The translations under genes and the position numbers were made by a program. Shown here one piece after another: positions 35,210 through 47,521 of a DNA stretch of 64,000 bases. Source of the DNA: Datura wrightii. Lineage: Eukaryota; Streptophyta; Magnoliopsida; Solanales; Solanaceae. How positions within the stretch are numbered: the first letter of the stretch is position 1; every line of letters begins with the position of its first letter. The stretch lies in the NCBI GenBank assembly GCA_035772735.1, contig JASDFA010000003.1, forward strand, positions 98,389,001 through 98,453,000. The letters run 5' to 3'. The notes beneath the pieces are model-generated. The model ran no database searches, was not told the origin of the DNA, and saw only the letters and a program-made list of their open reading frames with translations.

Positions 35210-38200
35210 TGTCATGCCCCACCTTAGGAGGCATGACTGGCACCTGGTGACACACTGGCAACTAACTGACCTGGTTTGGCTTATGCCCGTCTCGTGCCAG
35301 CCTGCGACTCAATTCAAGAAAACAACGGGCTATATCTCGGTTGTAAATGCATCCTCCGGCCGAAAAGGCCGTATAGCCACCTATAAATGAAAACAGCTAA
35401 GCAACAGCTGGCAGCAGAAGGGATCCTACGCGGACCGACAAGGCCACCATGTTGTCTAGTTATAACAGAAATGAAGACAAACTATTATACTAGGCCCCAC
35501 AAGACCAGTATACAACTAACTGACTGACGACTGTAGTCTGCAAGCCTCAAAGAATATAAATAGTGGTCGGGACAGGGCCCCGACCTACCCATAATGCTAT
35601 ATAACTGAAATACATAAATCTCTAACCTGGCAACTCCAAATGAAAGGAGCTGACCCAACTGCATACTCTAAACAGCTGTTACTGGAGATCCTGAACCCTG
35701 TCTATCTAAACCTGTAGGCAAGTAATGCAGCGCCCCATATTTGGGCGTTAGTACAATATGTACCGAATATGTAAGGCGGTAAATAAGCTGAATGAAAGTT
35801 GTGAAATACTGAAAGTGAGTAGAAAGGAGAGGTAGAGAGATTAACCTATAAGTTGGCTTATTCGCAATGTGCATGTAGAAAACACTACACATACATGAGC
35901 TATGACCACATAATCATATATTCATAAGTTATGACTAGCAGATAAAAATGCAAACAAGAACCTAACCTGGCCCCCATAAGCCTAGAAGGTACAACTAGCA
36001 CAAAATAAGACACCCGGGCCCCCATAAGCCCTAGTGAGTGCACTTCAATCTATATACCCCTAACCAAGTTTCTATGACTCAATGGGTGCTATAGCCAACC
36101 TACCGGTCCCCTGGGTCTACAATTGAGCCCGCCTGGCCCCTGTTCTATAGTTGTGTTTGAGTTTGGTGGAATCCTGCTATCTGCACCCCCGACACCTGGC
36201 TCGATGGGGGTGTGGTGCCGATACGACATATAATAGTCCAACCATGAATGGACTATATGAGGACCTGGGACCCCATCTTCGTCCCTTGCAGATGGCATAC
36301 CGCTCCGTAGAGCTACGTCATCTCGCCCCTGGCGGGCGTTGACACAGCTAGTAACCCTGGGGTTGTCATGGAAGGCTCCTAAGTGAGGGCAACCCCAACC
36401 AAGGTGTCATACTAATATCTACCTAGGCATTCAAAAGGAGTAACTGGCCTTCTAGGTCTAATGCCACCGCTGCTCTCCCCCTAGGATAGTTTGTACGGCT
36501 GCTAGCAGTCACGCCGTGCGCCTGTATCTGATCAGAGGATCCTGATAGTGATCATGATCTCTAATAGTATGTACTGGATAGGGCGAGATCTGGAGTGGTC
36601 CATCACAACTCTATATATGTCCTACCCGGACATCTATAACTCATAATAACTGCGGGGTCACGAATGACTAACTACTCAGTTCCTCTACTTAAGACAACTG
36701 TAAGGCTAGTACTAGCCGAACATTCCTTTGAGCGATCGACCCCTAATCCTCCATAAGAATCTTATTGACATCCTTAGCTTATGGGAAGTACTGCACTAGC
36801 ATAGTACTACTAGTCCTTTAGACCTTATCTTGATCTACTCGGATCTTATATTACTTTTCTGGGCGATTCTTAACCTTATAGACAACTTTATATAGACTTA
36901 ACCATTCCTGGCAACCTGTACATGACAAGAACCAGCTGGAGTGCTGGCCCAGCTTCTAACTACTGATAAGGTTCCCTTCCTTAAGGTAACCACGGGTCTA
37001 TTTGACCTAGACAACTGGGATGGCTTCCTGGGCGACCTATGTGATAAGTACTAAGTCAACTAGGATTGACAATCACTGGTAATGGCTAATAGAATGGTAG
37101 GCTATCACTCGGTACACTAGACAGCCCTAGTGTCTCTGATTCTAGAGTATGACTATTCTGTCTATATTTCTGGCCCTGCGACGTGCGGTTACATCAATGG
37201 CTTTTGGGCGTGCTTTTCTGGAAACCCAGGCGCCAAACTGGTAGTTATGTCTCCTAGCTACGCCTATGTTGTTCAACTTACTAACTCAGGTCGCTAACCC
37301 TCACGAGTTTCTAAGGTCTAGGTCTGGTAATAAAACATACAATCCTACTAAAACAATGAACCGGAGAATAGAAGAGTTTCTATGACGCTTCCAGCACGCA
37401 TCATACTTATCATGTCTTTTTTCGACGAGGGATACTACGGTATAACCTATATACATTTTGTAGAAGCTAACAACAATATATATATAACCATAATCTATTG
37501 ATTGCAGTTACTCGCAGCATATCTGATCCTTATATACTCGCAACAACTAATTCCAACATGTTTAATCACAATTTAATGGTAGCAACTATCTACAGCACGT
37601 GAAATCATCATTTCTATTCGATAACATAAGTCGTAACACTGTACGATGAGTATACTTTCCAAGGGTTAAGCCTTATATACCTCGATTGTCGTTTCCTAAA
37701 TAACCGTCGAGTTTTCACTTGTATTCACCGGCTCTCTTCATCTTTAACCGTTATACTGGGGGGAAGAGGTGAATTTCAATACCAAATTCAATGTAAAATG
37801 GAAACTTTTAATACCAATATTTACTATACTTCAACTTAATGTAACACGACCAAAAACGTATTATATTTCGAGAGTTCAGAAGGGAGAAATGCTTATTTGA
37901 AGCCTGTGATCATATAAAAATCAATTTGGAGCAATTCTGACTACTTTGGCTCGGCGGGGTTACGATTCGCCTGACGAATTTCACAAAAATAACTCCATAG
38001 TAATGCTCCCTGTGGGCTTAAACTAAGATACCTAAAGTTAATTTGAATTTGGACGGTGTTTGATAGCATAATTGGACGAAAATCAATTGAAATCTTCGTA
38101 CCTCTCTCACTCTGGCCGAATTGGAAATATAATAAATGAACTACACTTCACCCTTAACACCTATATATATGAGGCAGTGGGCATAGGGGGGCACAATGCT

Positions 38201-38439
38201 CCGCTCGTAGTGCCAAGAGTCGGGTGCGACGCGCCGCTCAAGGCGCTGGGCTGGCCGGCACGGCGTGGCACCCAGTGTGCCTGGCCTCCGGCCCCGGCCT
38301 CCGGCCCCGGCCTCCTGCTCGCTTAATTCCGTGCTCGTCCATCCATCCCTCAAGCCTTTTTCCATGTGCGTCATACTCTAAAGCTCTCAACATATGCACG
38401 CACACGTTCGTCCCACATTAAAACTTATGGGGTGTAAAA
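35210..38439 (-). repeat. J: solo LTR of the A/M family
   Basis: A 3230-bp LTR lies in minus orientation, starting TGTCATGCCCCACC on the + strand and ending GGGGTGTAAAA (expected ...TAACA, so the last bases are mutated). It is flanked by the direct repeat GATTT and lies inside H pol. There is no primer site, polypurine tract or coding sequence within it. This is the product expected of recombination between the two LTRs of a full element. It is about 1 kb longer than LTR A. Confidence 0.88.
38162..38330 (-). promoter_or_regulatory. GC-rich block and TATA box of J
   Basis: A GC-rich stretch (38220-38320) with a short tandem repeat of GGCCTCCGGCCCC lies upstream, on the minus strand, of a TATATATA run at 38162-38170. 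Long ORFs through it (38072-38421) come from the GC bias. M has the same layout. Confidence 0.5.
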
Positions 38440-41400
38440 GATTTATTTCCTACCTTAAGGCTAGGAAGATGATTTCTAAGGGTTGTTTGTACCATCTACT
38501 TCGGGATAAGGACGTGGAGTCCAAAATCCCGACTATCCAGTCCGTACCAGTAGTACGTGAGTATCCGGAGGTCTTTTCAGATGATTTTCCAGGTGTCCCT
38601 CTCGAGCCGGAGATTGATTTTTGTATAGATCTTCTTCCCGAACCGCAGCCTATATCTATTCCGCCTTACAGAATGGATCCAGCCAAGCTAAAAGAGTTGA
38701 AGGATCAATTGAAGGATTTGTTAGATAAAGGCTTCATTAGGCCGAGTAAGTCTTCATGGGGTGCACCAGTGTTGTTTGTTCGAAAGAAGGATGGTTCGCT
38801 CCAGATGTGCATTGACTACCAGCAGTTGAACAAGGTTACCATCAAGAATAGGTATCCTTTACCTAGGATCAATGATTTGTTTGACCAGCTTCAGGGTGCC
38901 AAATATTTCTCCAAGATTGATCTCAAGTCCGGGTATCACTAACTCAGGGTTCGGGAGAGTGACATCCCGAAAACCGCTTTCAAGACTCGGTATGGTCACT
39001 ACGAACTTGTTGTTATGTCTTTTGGAATAACCAATGCCCCTGTAGCTTTTATGGATATAATGTATAGGGTGTTTAAGGGATATTTGGACATGTGCGTGAT
39101 TGTGTTCATTGATGACATCCTTATATACTCTCAGAGAGAGGAGGAGCATGCCGCTCACTTGAGAATAGTGCTTCAAACCCTCAAGGATCGTCAGTTGTAT
39201 GCAAAGTTCAGCAAATCTGAGTTTTGGTTGGACTTGCTGGCATTTATAGGCCATGTGGTATTAGAAGAGGGCATAAAAGTAGACTCTCAGAAGATCAAGA
39301 CGGTAAAGAACTGGCCTAGAGAGGTGAACCCATCAGATATTAGGAGATTTTTGGGCTTAGAGGGTTACTATCAGAGATTTGTGGAGGGTTTTTCATCTAT
39401 TGCTGCACCATTGACTAAGTTGACTTAGAAGAAGGTGAAGTTTCAATGGTCGGAGGCTTGTGAGAAAAGCTTCCAAGAGTTGAAGACCCGGCTCACTTCA
39501 GCACCAGTGTTGACCCTACCTGAGGGTACCAATGGTTTCGTGTTGTATTGTGATGCTTCATTAGTAGGACTCGGGTGTGTGTTGATGTAGTATGAGAAAG
39601 TGATAGCATATGCCTCGAGACAGTTGAAAGTTCATGAAAAGAATTTCCCGACCCATGATCTTGAATTGGCCGCGGTGGTGTTTGCATTGAAGACATGGCG
39701 GCATTACTTACATGGGGTCCACATGGATGTACTCATGGATCACAAGAGCTTGCAATATATGTTCACACAGAAATACCTCAATCTTCGGCAAAGAAGGTGG
39801 TTGGAGCTACTTAAGGACTATGATATGAGTGTCCTTTACCACCCGGGTAAGGCTAATGCAGTAGCGGACGCACTTAGTGGACTCTCTATGGAGAGTGTGT
39901 CCCACATGGACGCGGGAAAGAAAGAGTTGGTGAAGGATGTCCGTCGACTTGCGAGGTTGGGAGTTATATTGGTCGACTCGGCCGATGGCGGCGTTGTTGT
40001 GCAAAATGGAGCAGAATCGTTCTTGGTGGTTGATGTCAAATCTAGGAAATATGAGGATCCAATTTTAGTAAAGTTGAAGGAAGTCGTTCGAAGTCAAAAG
40101 GTGGAGGTCTTCTCCAAAGAGGGAGATGGTGTACTGCAGTACCAGGGTCGTGTATATGTTCCAGGTGTCGATAAATTGAGGGACCGAATATTGCATGAGG
40201 AAAATGGATCCAGGTATTCTATCCATTTGGGTACCACCAAGATGTATCATGACTTGCAGAAAATATATTGGTGGAGCGGCATGAAGAAAGATATTGCAGA
40301 ATTCGTAGCCAAGTGCCCGAACTGTCAGCAAGTGAAAGTTGAGCACCAAAGGCTGGGAGGCGTATTGCAGGATATTAACATTCCTACTTGGAAGTGGGAA
40401 GAGATCAATATGGATTTCATTACCGGTCTACCTCGTACTCACCGACATTATGATTCCATTTGGGTGGTGGTCGACAGGTTGACCAAGGCTGCACACTTTC
40501 TACCGGTCAAAACCACAGATTCGGAGGATGATTATGCCAAATTGTACATTCAGGAGTTGGTTCGACTTCATAGAGTGCCATTGTCTATTATCTCAGACCG
40601 AGGTACTCAATTTACCTCTCAGTTTTGGTGGTCTTTCCAAAAAGGTCTTGGGACTCAAGTTAAGCTCAGCATAACATTTCCTCCGCAAACAGATGGCCAG
40701 GCGGAACGGAAAATTCAAACTCTAGCAGATATGTTGAGAGTTTGTGTGATGGATTTTAAAGGTAGTTTGGATGACCACTTGCCCTTGATCGAGTTTGCTT
40801 ACAATAACAGCTATCACTCCAGTATCCAAATGGCACTGTTCGAGGCTCTTTACGGGCAGAGGTGTAGATCACCCATTGGATGGTTTGAGGTTGGTGAGGC
40901 ATCTATGATAGGGCTAGACTCGATTCACGAGGATATGGTGAAGGTTCAGTTGATAAGGGACAGGCTCAAAGCTGCTCAAAGTCGTCAAAAATGCGTATGT
41001 GAGAAGAAGGGATTTGGAGTTTGAGGTAGATGATTGGATATTTCTAAAGGTATCTCCCATGAAGGGAGTCATGCGGTTCGGAAAGAAAGGAAAAATCAGT
41101 CCCTGCTATATTGGTCCCTACCAGGTTATGAGAAGAGTTGGCAAGGTAGCGTATGAGTTGGACTTTCCATCAGAGTTATCTTCAGTTCATCCCGTCTTTC
41201 ATGTATTGCTCTTGAAAAAGTGCTTGGGTGATCCAGCTTTAGTAGTCCCGGTGGAAAGTGTTGATGTGGGAGATAGCCTCAGTTATGAGGAAATTCCAGC
41301 TGCAATCTTGGATCATCAGGTTCAGAGGCTGAGGAACAAAGAAGTAGCTTCGGTGAAGGTGTTGTTGAGAAACCAGCATGTTGAAGGTGCTACAAGGGAA

Positions 41401-41460
41401 GCCGAACGGCTATGAGGGCTAAATACCCCCATTTGTTCCCTACCGGCTCAGTTTCAGTTT
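38440..41460 (+). pseudogene. RT-RNase H-integrase-chromodomain of H
   Basis: This is the best-preserved pol in the window. RT runs from EYPEVFSDDFPGVPLEPEID through ISIPPYRMDPAKLKELKDQL and VRKKDGSLQMCIDYQQLNK to the active site VFIDDILIYS and FLGLEGYYQRFVEG. RNase H shows VLYCDAS and YASRQLKVHEKNFPTHDLEL. Integrase has HLGTTKMYHDL with CPNCQQVK, NMDFITGLP, ISDRGTQFTS and TDGQAERK, so its catalytic residues look intact. Stops are few: TAA after SGYH, TAG after PLTKLT and TAG in VLM*YEK. A frameshift near 40990 separates integrase from the GPY/F-chromodomain part (40999-41415), and another breaks the end (EAERL). The chromodomain Trp in TWEAE reads Arg. Near-complete but inactive as read. Confidence 0.92.
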
Positions 41461-41624
41461 GAGTATCATTTTCTTCCCTAATTAACTAATTAGTTTTCAT
41501 GTTCAGTTCATGTGCGCAAGTTTGAATTATGATATGATAAATGTATGTGATGCCTGAATTTAGTTCAGCTATGTAGTTCTTTTGGAGGTAGACATTCCGT
41601 CAGGTTTCAATTTTAATAATCAGT
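41461..41624 (+). other. 3' untranslated stretch of H, left part
   Basis: Non-coding sequence continues after K at 51484. K's duplicated target TCAGT forms its right end (41620-41624). Confidence 0.7.
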
Positions 41625-43048
41625 TGTCCGGTGTGTTATATGGGTATCTAAACCGACACGCAAGTACACGTGGTCGAACAAGTAGCAAGTGGCTTTAGTA
41701 AGCCAAGTATCGATCCCTCAGAGACTCAGATTAAGTGAAGTTTGCTTAAGTATACTATACTATATTTCACTTCTAAATATGCTGACAACAACGTAACCAA
41801 AAAGTGAATAATTTGTTTTATAAATTCTATACTATAACTACTAACAATTATCTACTTTGAATTTAAACTATGGATATGAGCATGCCGAGGTAAAGAACAT
41901 GTAATGAAACTGATTATCATCATAAATTGGTTAATCTTTTCTTCCAATTGCTAGCCAAGAACATTAGCAAAGAGATTAAAGCTCTCGTATTTAATCTCAC
42001 TTAAGAATCATAAACCATCCATCTACATTTCTGTGATCAAATGCAATTCATGACCTAGCAATACAATTCCGGTTCCTAAATTGACTAATACGGCTTTCAA
42101 GTATATTTCTATCAGGAAAGCACATCAAAACTCAATTTTCCCAAATCAAGTAAAGAACAATATCCTATTATTTCACAACTTTCCAATTTCGTGCTCTCTC
42201 GAGTGAAATCGGACTTTTTAGATGTACATTAATGTAGGCCACACACCAATGCAGTAAGAACAAGAATTAATAGAACAACATGGAAGAAAAAGATGAAAAA
42301 CCAGATGATTAATAATCAAAATTCATCACAAGTGTTCATAACCTCAGCAAGGAAGGGAATTAGCCACTCATTTGTGGATTAATCATCCTAAAACAAGTGT
42401 TAATCATACAAACAATTGAATTAGAGAAGAAAGAAAGAGAGAAAAAACCCTGAACTTTTCGTCCCTCAACTGCCTGTAACCCACGTCCTTGCTCCACCAA
42501 GTCTGAATTATGAAAAATACACTTAAGTGTTCTATTTATACTAGTGTGAATTTTTCCCGGAATAATGAGCAACGTGTCACGGAGTGCATCGCGGAGCACT
42601 GCCTCCGTGACACGCCGTGGACGCAGACCCTCACTGGAATTGGGGGTCCGGGAATATAACACCAACGTGGCACGGCGTGCAACGCGGAGGTTAGCCACCG
42701 TGCCACGGAGCTGTCGCGAACCTCCACTGGAAATTGATGAATTTTCACCCTCCAGGCAGAATGGCTCCGCGATGGCAGCGTGACACGGCTCCATCGCGGA
42801 GCCCCTTTAATTTGTGCAGTCCAATGCCTTTTTCCGTGCTCGATTCCAAGTCCAACTCCGATATCATCCAACATGCATTTTAGCTCCTCGAAATCACATT
42901 TTACCTACAAAACAATGCTAATCATGTTGGTTAGTATAAATTCACATTTTATTACCAATTACATGAAAATGTATACGCATTGCTAGATAAACAAGGCAAA
43001 AATGATACTTTTGAGTATCACTTGGGCATATAAATCTGCCCAAGATCA
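41625..43048 (-). repeat. 3' LTR of K
   Basis: This LTR is 1424 bp, + strand ends TGTCCGGTGTG and CCCAAGATCA. TATA box on the minus strand at 42540-42533. Palindromes lie at 42573-42614, 42666-42707 and 42763-42803. Confidence 0.93.
42533..42803 (-). promoter_or_regulatory. U3 promoter of K: three palindromic modules and TATA box
   Basis: Module 1 (42573-42614) has arms CGTGTCACGGAG and CTCCGTGACACG around 18 bp. Module 2 (42666-42707) has CGTGGCACGG... paired with ...CCGTGCCACG, also 42 bp in total; the T-to-G change in one arm is matched by A-to-C in the other. Module 3 (42763-42803) has 13-bp arms GGCTCCGCGATGG and CCATCGCGGAGCC. TATAAATA follows on the minus strand. Confidence 0.7.
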
Positions 43049-43086
43049 CTTACCCCACACTTAAATCCTTGTTCGTCCTCGAACAA
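43049..43086 (-). promoter_or_regulatory. Polypurine tract and AGGA hairpin of K
   Basis: Minus strand: TTGTTCG, AGGA, CGAACAA (43086-43069), then AAGTGTGGGGTAAG up to the LTR. Identical to N1. Confidence 0.75.
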
Positions 43087-44951
43087 CAAACATACCATTC
43101 ATGCAATTTACATCCCAACCTTCGCTACTATGGTGCGACAATTTAAGCTACGGTTATACCGATCATTCAATATTGCAAATCATCAAGAAAACATGCATGG
43201 TCTTATCAATGCACTAACCTTCAATACATTAAGACTTCCTAGACTTTAAGAATCGACTCTCGATATCGGCAAACTCATGCAAATCAGCTAATCAAGATAT
43301 CCGACACGAAAATCAGTCTTTCCTCAAGCATGTGCCCTCACAACTCAAGAGAATCTTCCCCCTTTTTGCTCGTGTGACACACAATCATTCAAGTAGGGGT
43401 ATGTACACACAATTTCACTCTCTCTCCCAAAAGAATTCACACGCATCAAGTCATGACCCATAAGTTTGCCCTTAGTGTATTACTCCACTAATATAAAGAA
43501 ATGCAATGTAAGATCACGTAGGACTTTAATGGGTTGTAATGGAAGCTATGGAACTAGTATATATTGGATTATCCAATAATAGCCACTAGCATCCTTAAGC
43601 GCCTTTGCAACACATTCCCATCAACTCATGGACATTGTTTCTCTCTTTTCTTTTTTTTTTTTCATCATCCCATTCTTGACGATTTACTTTAGTATGACCC
43701 ATTTCATTAAGCACATTTGACACAATAACAAAGGTTATTCTTGCACCTTCATTATCGTTTATTTATAGCAAGTGCACCTTCAACCTTTTCTTTTCTTTCC
43801 TCACTCTTCTTTTCTTTTTCTTTTCACCATTCTCACTCTTTGACACTTTGGGAACATTATTTTCTTCTTAAGCGCTTAAGAGTTTTGTATAGACTTTACG
43901 GCTAATGAAAAGAAAGAATTAAGCTCAGTTTATACTTTTTGGACAAAAGAAAGAGATAATAGGCTAAAGGCTCAAAGGGCTGACTAGGGTATACAATCAC
44001 AGAAAGGGGGAGTATGACAAGGAAAAAATTTAGAAACTCTCGGGTAAAACAAAGAAATGCCTACATCCTTTCCAACAATACACCTCCTTCATTTCATTTT
44101 GTACACACACCAGGAAAGTTCTAGACACTTCACAATAGCATGGAATAACAATACCTCACTTCACACTTTATGCACATGCTCGATTCAAGATGCATTCACA
44201 GATTCTTCAATCAGCTAATTACACAAATTCAAACATTAAGCATCAATCACACCGACTTGAACTCTACAGCCTAGGTATCTCAACATATTTACAAGTTTGC
44301 ATGCTTTCATACGAATCACCTTTGCATTTTGAATACCAGTTACAACACGCAACCAAGATTTCGCAACCATATAGTAACTACAGGTTTCGGAGTGCAATCC
44401 ACCAAAGAAAAATGAAAAATTAATTGAAACAAATCTACTCCTAACGACTACATTTCCCTTAAGATGGTCGTCATCCATCCATCATAGGGAACGGTCACTA
44501 ACTATGACGTCGGTTCAATGGGACTATTCTCGGTAAAAGAACCGAAAACAAACGCCGAGAAACCCAAAATAAAAATTGAAAAATTTTGCAAAACATCGAT
44601 CATTTCGATAGAAAAATTATTTACAAAATATTTTAAATATGAACAAAATATTTTCACAAAATTTTAAAAATATCGATCATTTCGATAAGAAAAAATATTT
44701 ACAAAATTTTTTTACAGAATCAGCTGGCAACTTCAACAACACACATCAATTCCACAAATATGTACAGATACAGAACAGTTTAAAAATTCACAAACACAGG
44801 GAAACAAAACATGTAAATATACAGAGGAAAGCATACAAGCAAACCATCCCAGCCCAGCACCTAACTACTCCCACCCCACACTTAAACCGAACACTGTCCC
44901 CAGTGTTCACAAAAATTAAAAATCACAAAATTGGGTGGTGGAACTCCCTGA
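43087..44951 (-). other. Conserved non-coding module of K
   Basis: About 1.9 kb between the accessory ORF stop and the terminal hairpin, parallel to 149-1904 of N1. It includes the internal PPT-like 11-mer (44873-44883) and the hairpin 44451-44492 (CGTTCCCT with AGGGAAATG on the minus strand). Small ORFs here are not conserved in N1. Confidence 0.7.
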
Positions 44952-46170
44952 TCAGTCAAAGTATTCCACTTCTTCATCAGGTGCTGCGCCTCATCTCCCA
45001 TGTCCGAGTCGCCTCCGTCGTCATCATCGGACTCCACATCGGAGTCCTCCCGACGTGTCTCCTCGTCCGTGGGGACGTCATCGTCTGTGGGCTCTACAAA
45101 GGCTGGCCCCACTCGGCATAGAGCCCTGGCGTTTTCGCCAAACGGGTAATCTAGCTCGAGTTGCCATAGCTCCTCCTTTGTGGCTGGTCTCCCACCTATC
45201 CTGAGCTGGAGCATTTGCATCCCATACATCCTCGCCATGTACTGTTCATCACGAGCATGTCGCTCGCCAAGTGTCAGCACTGGCCCGTGGGTGGTGTCGG
45301 GGGCCTTAGTTTTGGTCACACCAAGGCCCGCCGCTCCAACTGCGGGATATAATCCAAAGCCTCCTCCTCGATGTCGAGGCCTCTGAGAAAGGTGGTGAGT
45401 AGTCCACCGAAACCATACCTGTGGCCCTGGTGCAATCGGTCTCTCTTCATGGCGGATATGATGACCGCCCCGACATTAATCTCCAGCCCTTTCATCAAGG
45501 CGTACACCAGGCAAACACGGTCCCGGGTCACATCAGTCATGTGTACCCCCGGGATTAGGCACGAGCAGACTATCTTCAGCCAGATTCGGGCTTCCCTGTT
45601 CATTTGAGAATATGGCAGAGTCTGGTGGTAGCCCCTTTCTTTGTGTCTGCTCCATCTAGCTGTGGATCTAGCCCCACACAGTGTGCGTCTGATGTCGGCA
45701 TACGGTGGGGTAATGTTCAGCTGGCGGAGAACGTGGGCGTCTGTGTCCCGCGCTCCGATGATGGCATTTAGCTAGTGGGGTTCCAGAGTGACTATCTGCC
45801 CTCTGATCTTGATGGTGTGGCTTCTTATTGACGGGTTCCAATTTGCATAGAACTCCCGGACCAGGTGCAAGTTGCATTCCTTGGGATCCTGAAATATGAA
45901 ACCGAGCCCAGCTGCCTCGATCCGGTGAACCATTCTGGGGAACTCCTGTGCTAATGGCTCCCGTGCTATATGCTCCTCGGGGAAATATTTATTCTCTTTG
46001 TGCTTGGCATACCACTTTTTCCCCTCGTCAGTCACCCATCTCGTTCTGTATTGGCGGCGCTGGCCGCGTGGAACTGCTGGTGCAGCTGGGACTGCTGTGC
46101 CCAGTCTGAGTCGCTTTCTTCCGGTGCCTGAAGTTGATGCACCCTTACCTTTATCTTGCCTGCTTGCCAT
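44952..46170 (-). pseudogene. Accessory ORF of K, plant-transposon-protein domain type
   Basis: The start chosen is the ATG at 46170 (MASRQDKGKG), directly after a possible 3' splice site. About 400 codons follow. A basic, low-complexity N-terminus leads to a domain with FPRMVHRIEAAGLGFIF, LVREFYANWNPS and IKIRGQIVTL, then ARIWLKIVCSCLIPG, ALMKGLEINVGAVIISAMKR and YGFGGLLTTFLRGLDIEEE. The C-terminal tail is acidic. The VREFYAN...VRG signature fits the widespread 'putative plant transposon protein' domain family (PF20167 as I recall), whose function is unknown. Breaks are a TAG at 45772-45774 in a CAG context, a frame change near 45316, and a 1-base loss near the tail. No transmembrane segment or signal peptide is evident, so it does not look like an Athila env-like protein. 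Confidence 0.75.
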
Positions 46171-46175
46171 TTTAC

Positions 46176-46874
46176 CTGTCAACACAAGTAAACAAGCTAA
46201 ATGTCAAGCTAAATGAATATTAACTTCGGCTAAGGTCGGGTTAGCTAGGTTCACCCCACACTTAGTCCTTTAGCTACAGTTACGATACTATGGCAAGAAT
46301 AACTTTATTTACACCAAACAACCAGCTATACAATCATGCTTAGTGCGTTCAAACGAAAATTCGACGGTATAACTTCTGCGTACTACTCAGACTTCGTACA
46401 GCTAATCCCAATCACTACCATCGATAACATTTTAATCATCGCACTTAGCAAAGAAAAACAATGAAACAAAAACAACAACAAAAATTCTATACACATGAAC
46501 CTATACAACCAACCAAATTTGAACAAATTTTCAACATTTTCCCCAAACCCGAGAATTCATCGTCTATTAACATTCAAACAATTTGTACAACGATTCAACC
46601 CATTCAACACGTACAACCCGGCATACAATTCATGATTTCGACACATTACCAACTTCAAATTCAACAACAAGCCCTACGATTGATTTCTTCTATCAAATTC
46701 GAATAATTCATGCAATCGACAAGTTCAAATGATCATTACGACATTCTGAACATTTATCAATCAACAATTTACTCGAATTCATGCTAAATTTCGACTTAGG
46801 GCGATTTATCTCACCTCTCATGCTTAATTTCGAATAAAATCGACAAAAACTTGAGAGAGAATCAGAAAACATAC
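46176..46874 (-). other. Possible leader intron before the accessory ORF
   Basis: On the minus strand GTTAAG|GTATGT (exon end 46875) and TTGACAG|GTAAAATG (exon resumes 46175) fit plant donor and acceptor consensus. The enclosed 699 bp is AT-rich, without a conserved ORF, and the acceptor lies five bases before the ATG. A PPT-like 11-mer sits at 46253-46263. RNA evidence would be needed; this is a sequence-based prediction. Confidence 0.5.
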
Positions 46875-47005
46875 CTTAACGTTGAAGAAGCGAAGAAAAC
46901 TTGGTAATTTGTTGCCTTAAGCCGTGGCACGTTGGTTGGGGAGGGGTTTTGGGACGTTTGGTCGCGGAGGAAAATGAAAATGAGGGAAAAAAGGGAGAAA
47001 TCGGG

Positions 47006-47225
47006 GTTTAAAAGGTAGAAAACACGCGGGTCACCCGGCAACCCGGTGTGACCCCTCACAATTTACATGGCAGCGTGTCACGGAGTGCATCGCGGTGCAC
47101 TACCTCCGTGACACGGAGCCATCGCGACAGCTTTCTGGAAATTGTAAAATTTTCAGATTACACCTCAACGTGTCACGGAGAGTAACGCGGAGGTCCTCCT
47201 CCGTGACACGGAGCTATCGCCCCAG
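47006..47225 (-). promoter_or_regulatory. Internal promoter-like palindrome block of K
   Basis: Two 42-bp palindromes (47074-47115 and 47169-47210) have arms CGTGTCACGGAG/CTCCGTGACACG and 18-bp spacers, the same as LTR module 1. They lie between gag-protease and the accessory ORF. A weak TATA-like TTTTAAA (47013-47007, minus) follows at a plausible distance, then a leader and the possible intron. The arrangement copies the LTR U3 order. Confidence 0.5.
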
Positions 47226-47463
47226 CTCACTGTCTTCTACATTTTATTAATTTTTCATACCTCGCCTTTTCCTTCACGATTCTGTGCACATTTTCTTCCG
47301 TTTGACCTGAAAATCATCTCACTAAACAAAATTGGTTAGAATAATAGGTTTCACCTAACTAAAAAATAAAAATACTAACTAAAACGAAACATTTTGTAAT
47401 AAATCAAGAAAAATAAAAAGAAAAATCTATTTACACTTTACAAAATGAAAGAAAAAAAAATTT

Positions 47464-47481
47464 CACGGGTTGCCTCCTGTG
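47464..47481 (-). promoter_or_regulatory. Hairpin at the end of gag-protease (K)
   Basis: Minus strand CACAGG, AGGCAA, CCCGTG forms a stem with one mismatch, embedded in a GGCGCTGC...GGCAACCC block also found after gag-protease in I and L. Confidence 0.45.
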
Positions 47482-47521
47482 CAGCGCCTGGTTTACCAAC
47501 TCGGCTCGACGTCATTTACGC

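Noticed and set aside
38072..38421. Arg/Pro/Gly-rich ORFs in the GC block of J
   Set aside because: They come from GC bias in a solo LTR and are not conserved with M.
42360..42874. ORFs of 112-144 codons in K LTR, repeated at 50790-51304
   Set aside because: Repetition is only because they lie in the two LTRs. Composition follows the palindromes and no protein family is recognisable.
44639..45607. Plus-strand ORFs over the accessory ORF of K
   Set aside because: They are antisense shadows; the minus strand carries the VREFYAN domain and matches N1.
44952..46170. Athila env-like gene
   Set aside because: No signal peptide or transmembrane stretch is visible, and the signature fits the plant-transposon-protein domain instead.
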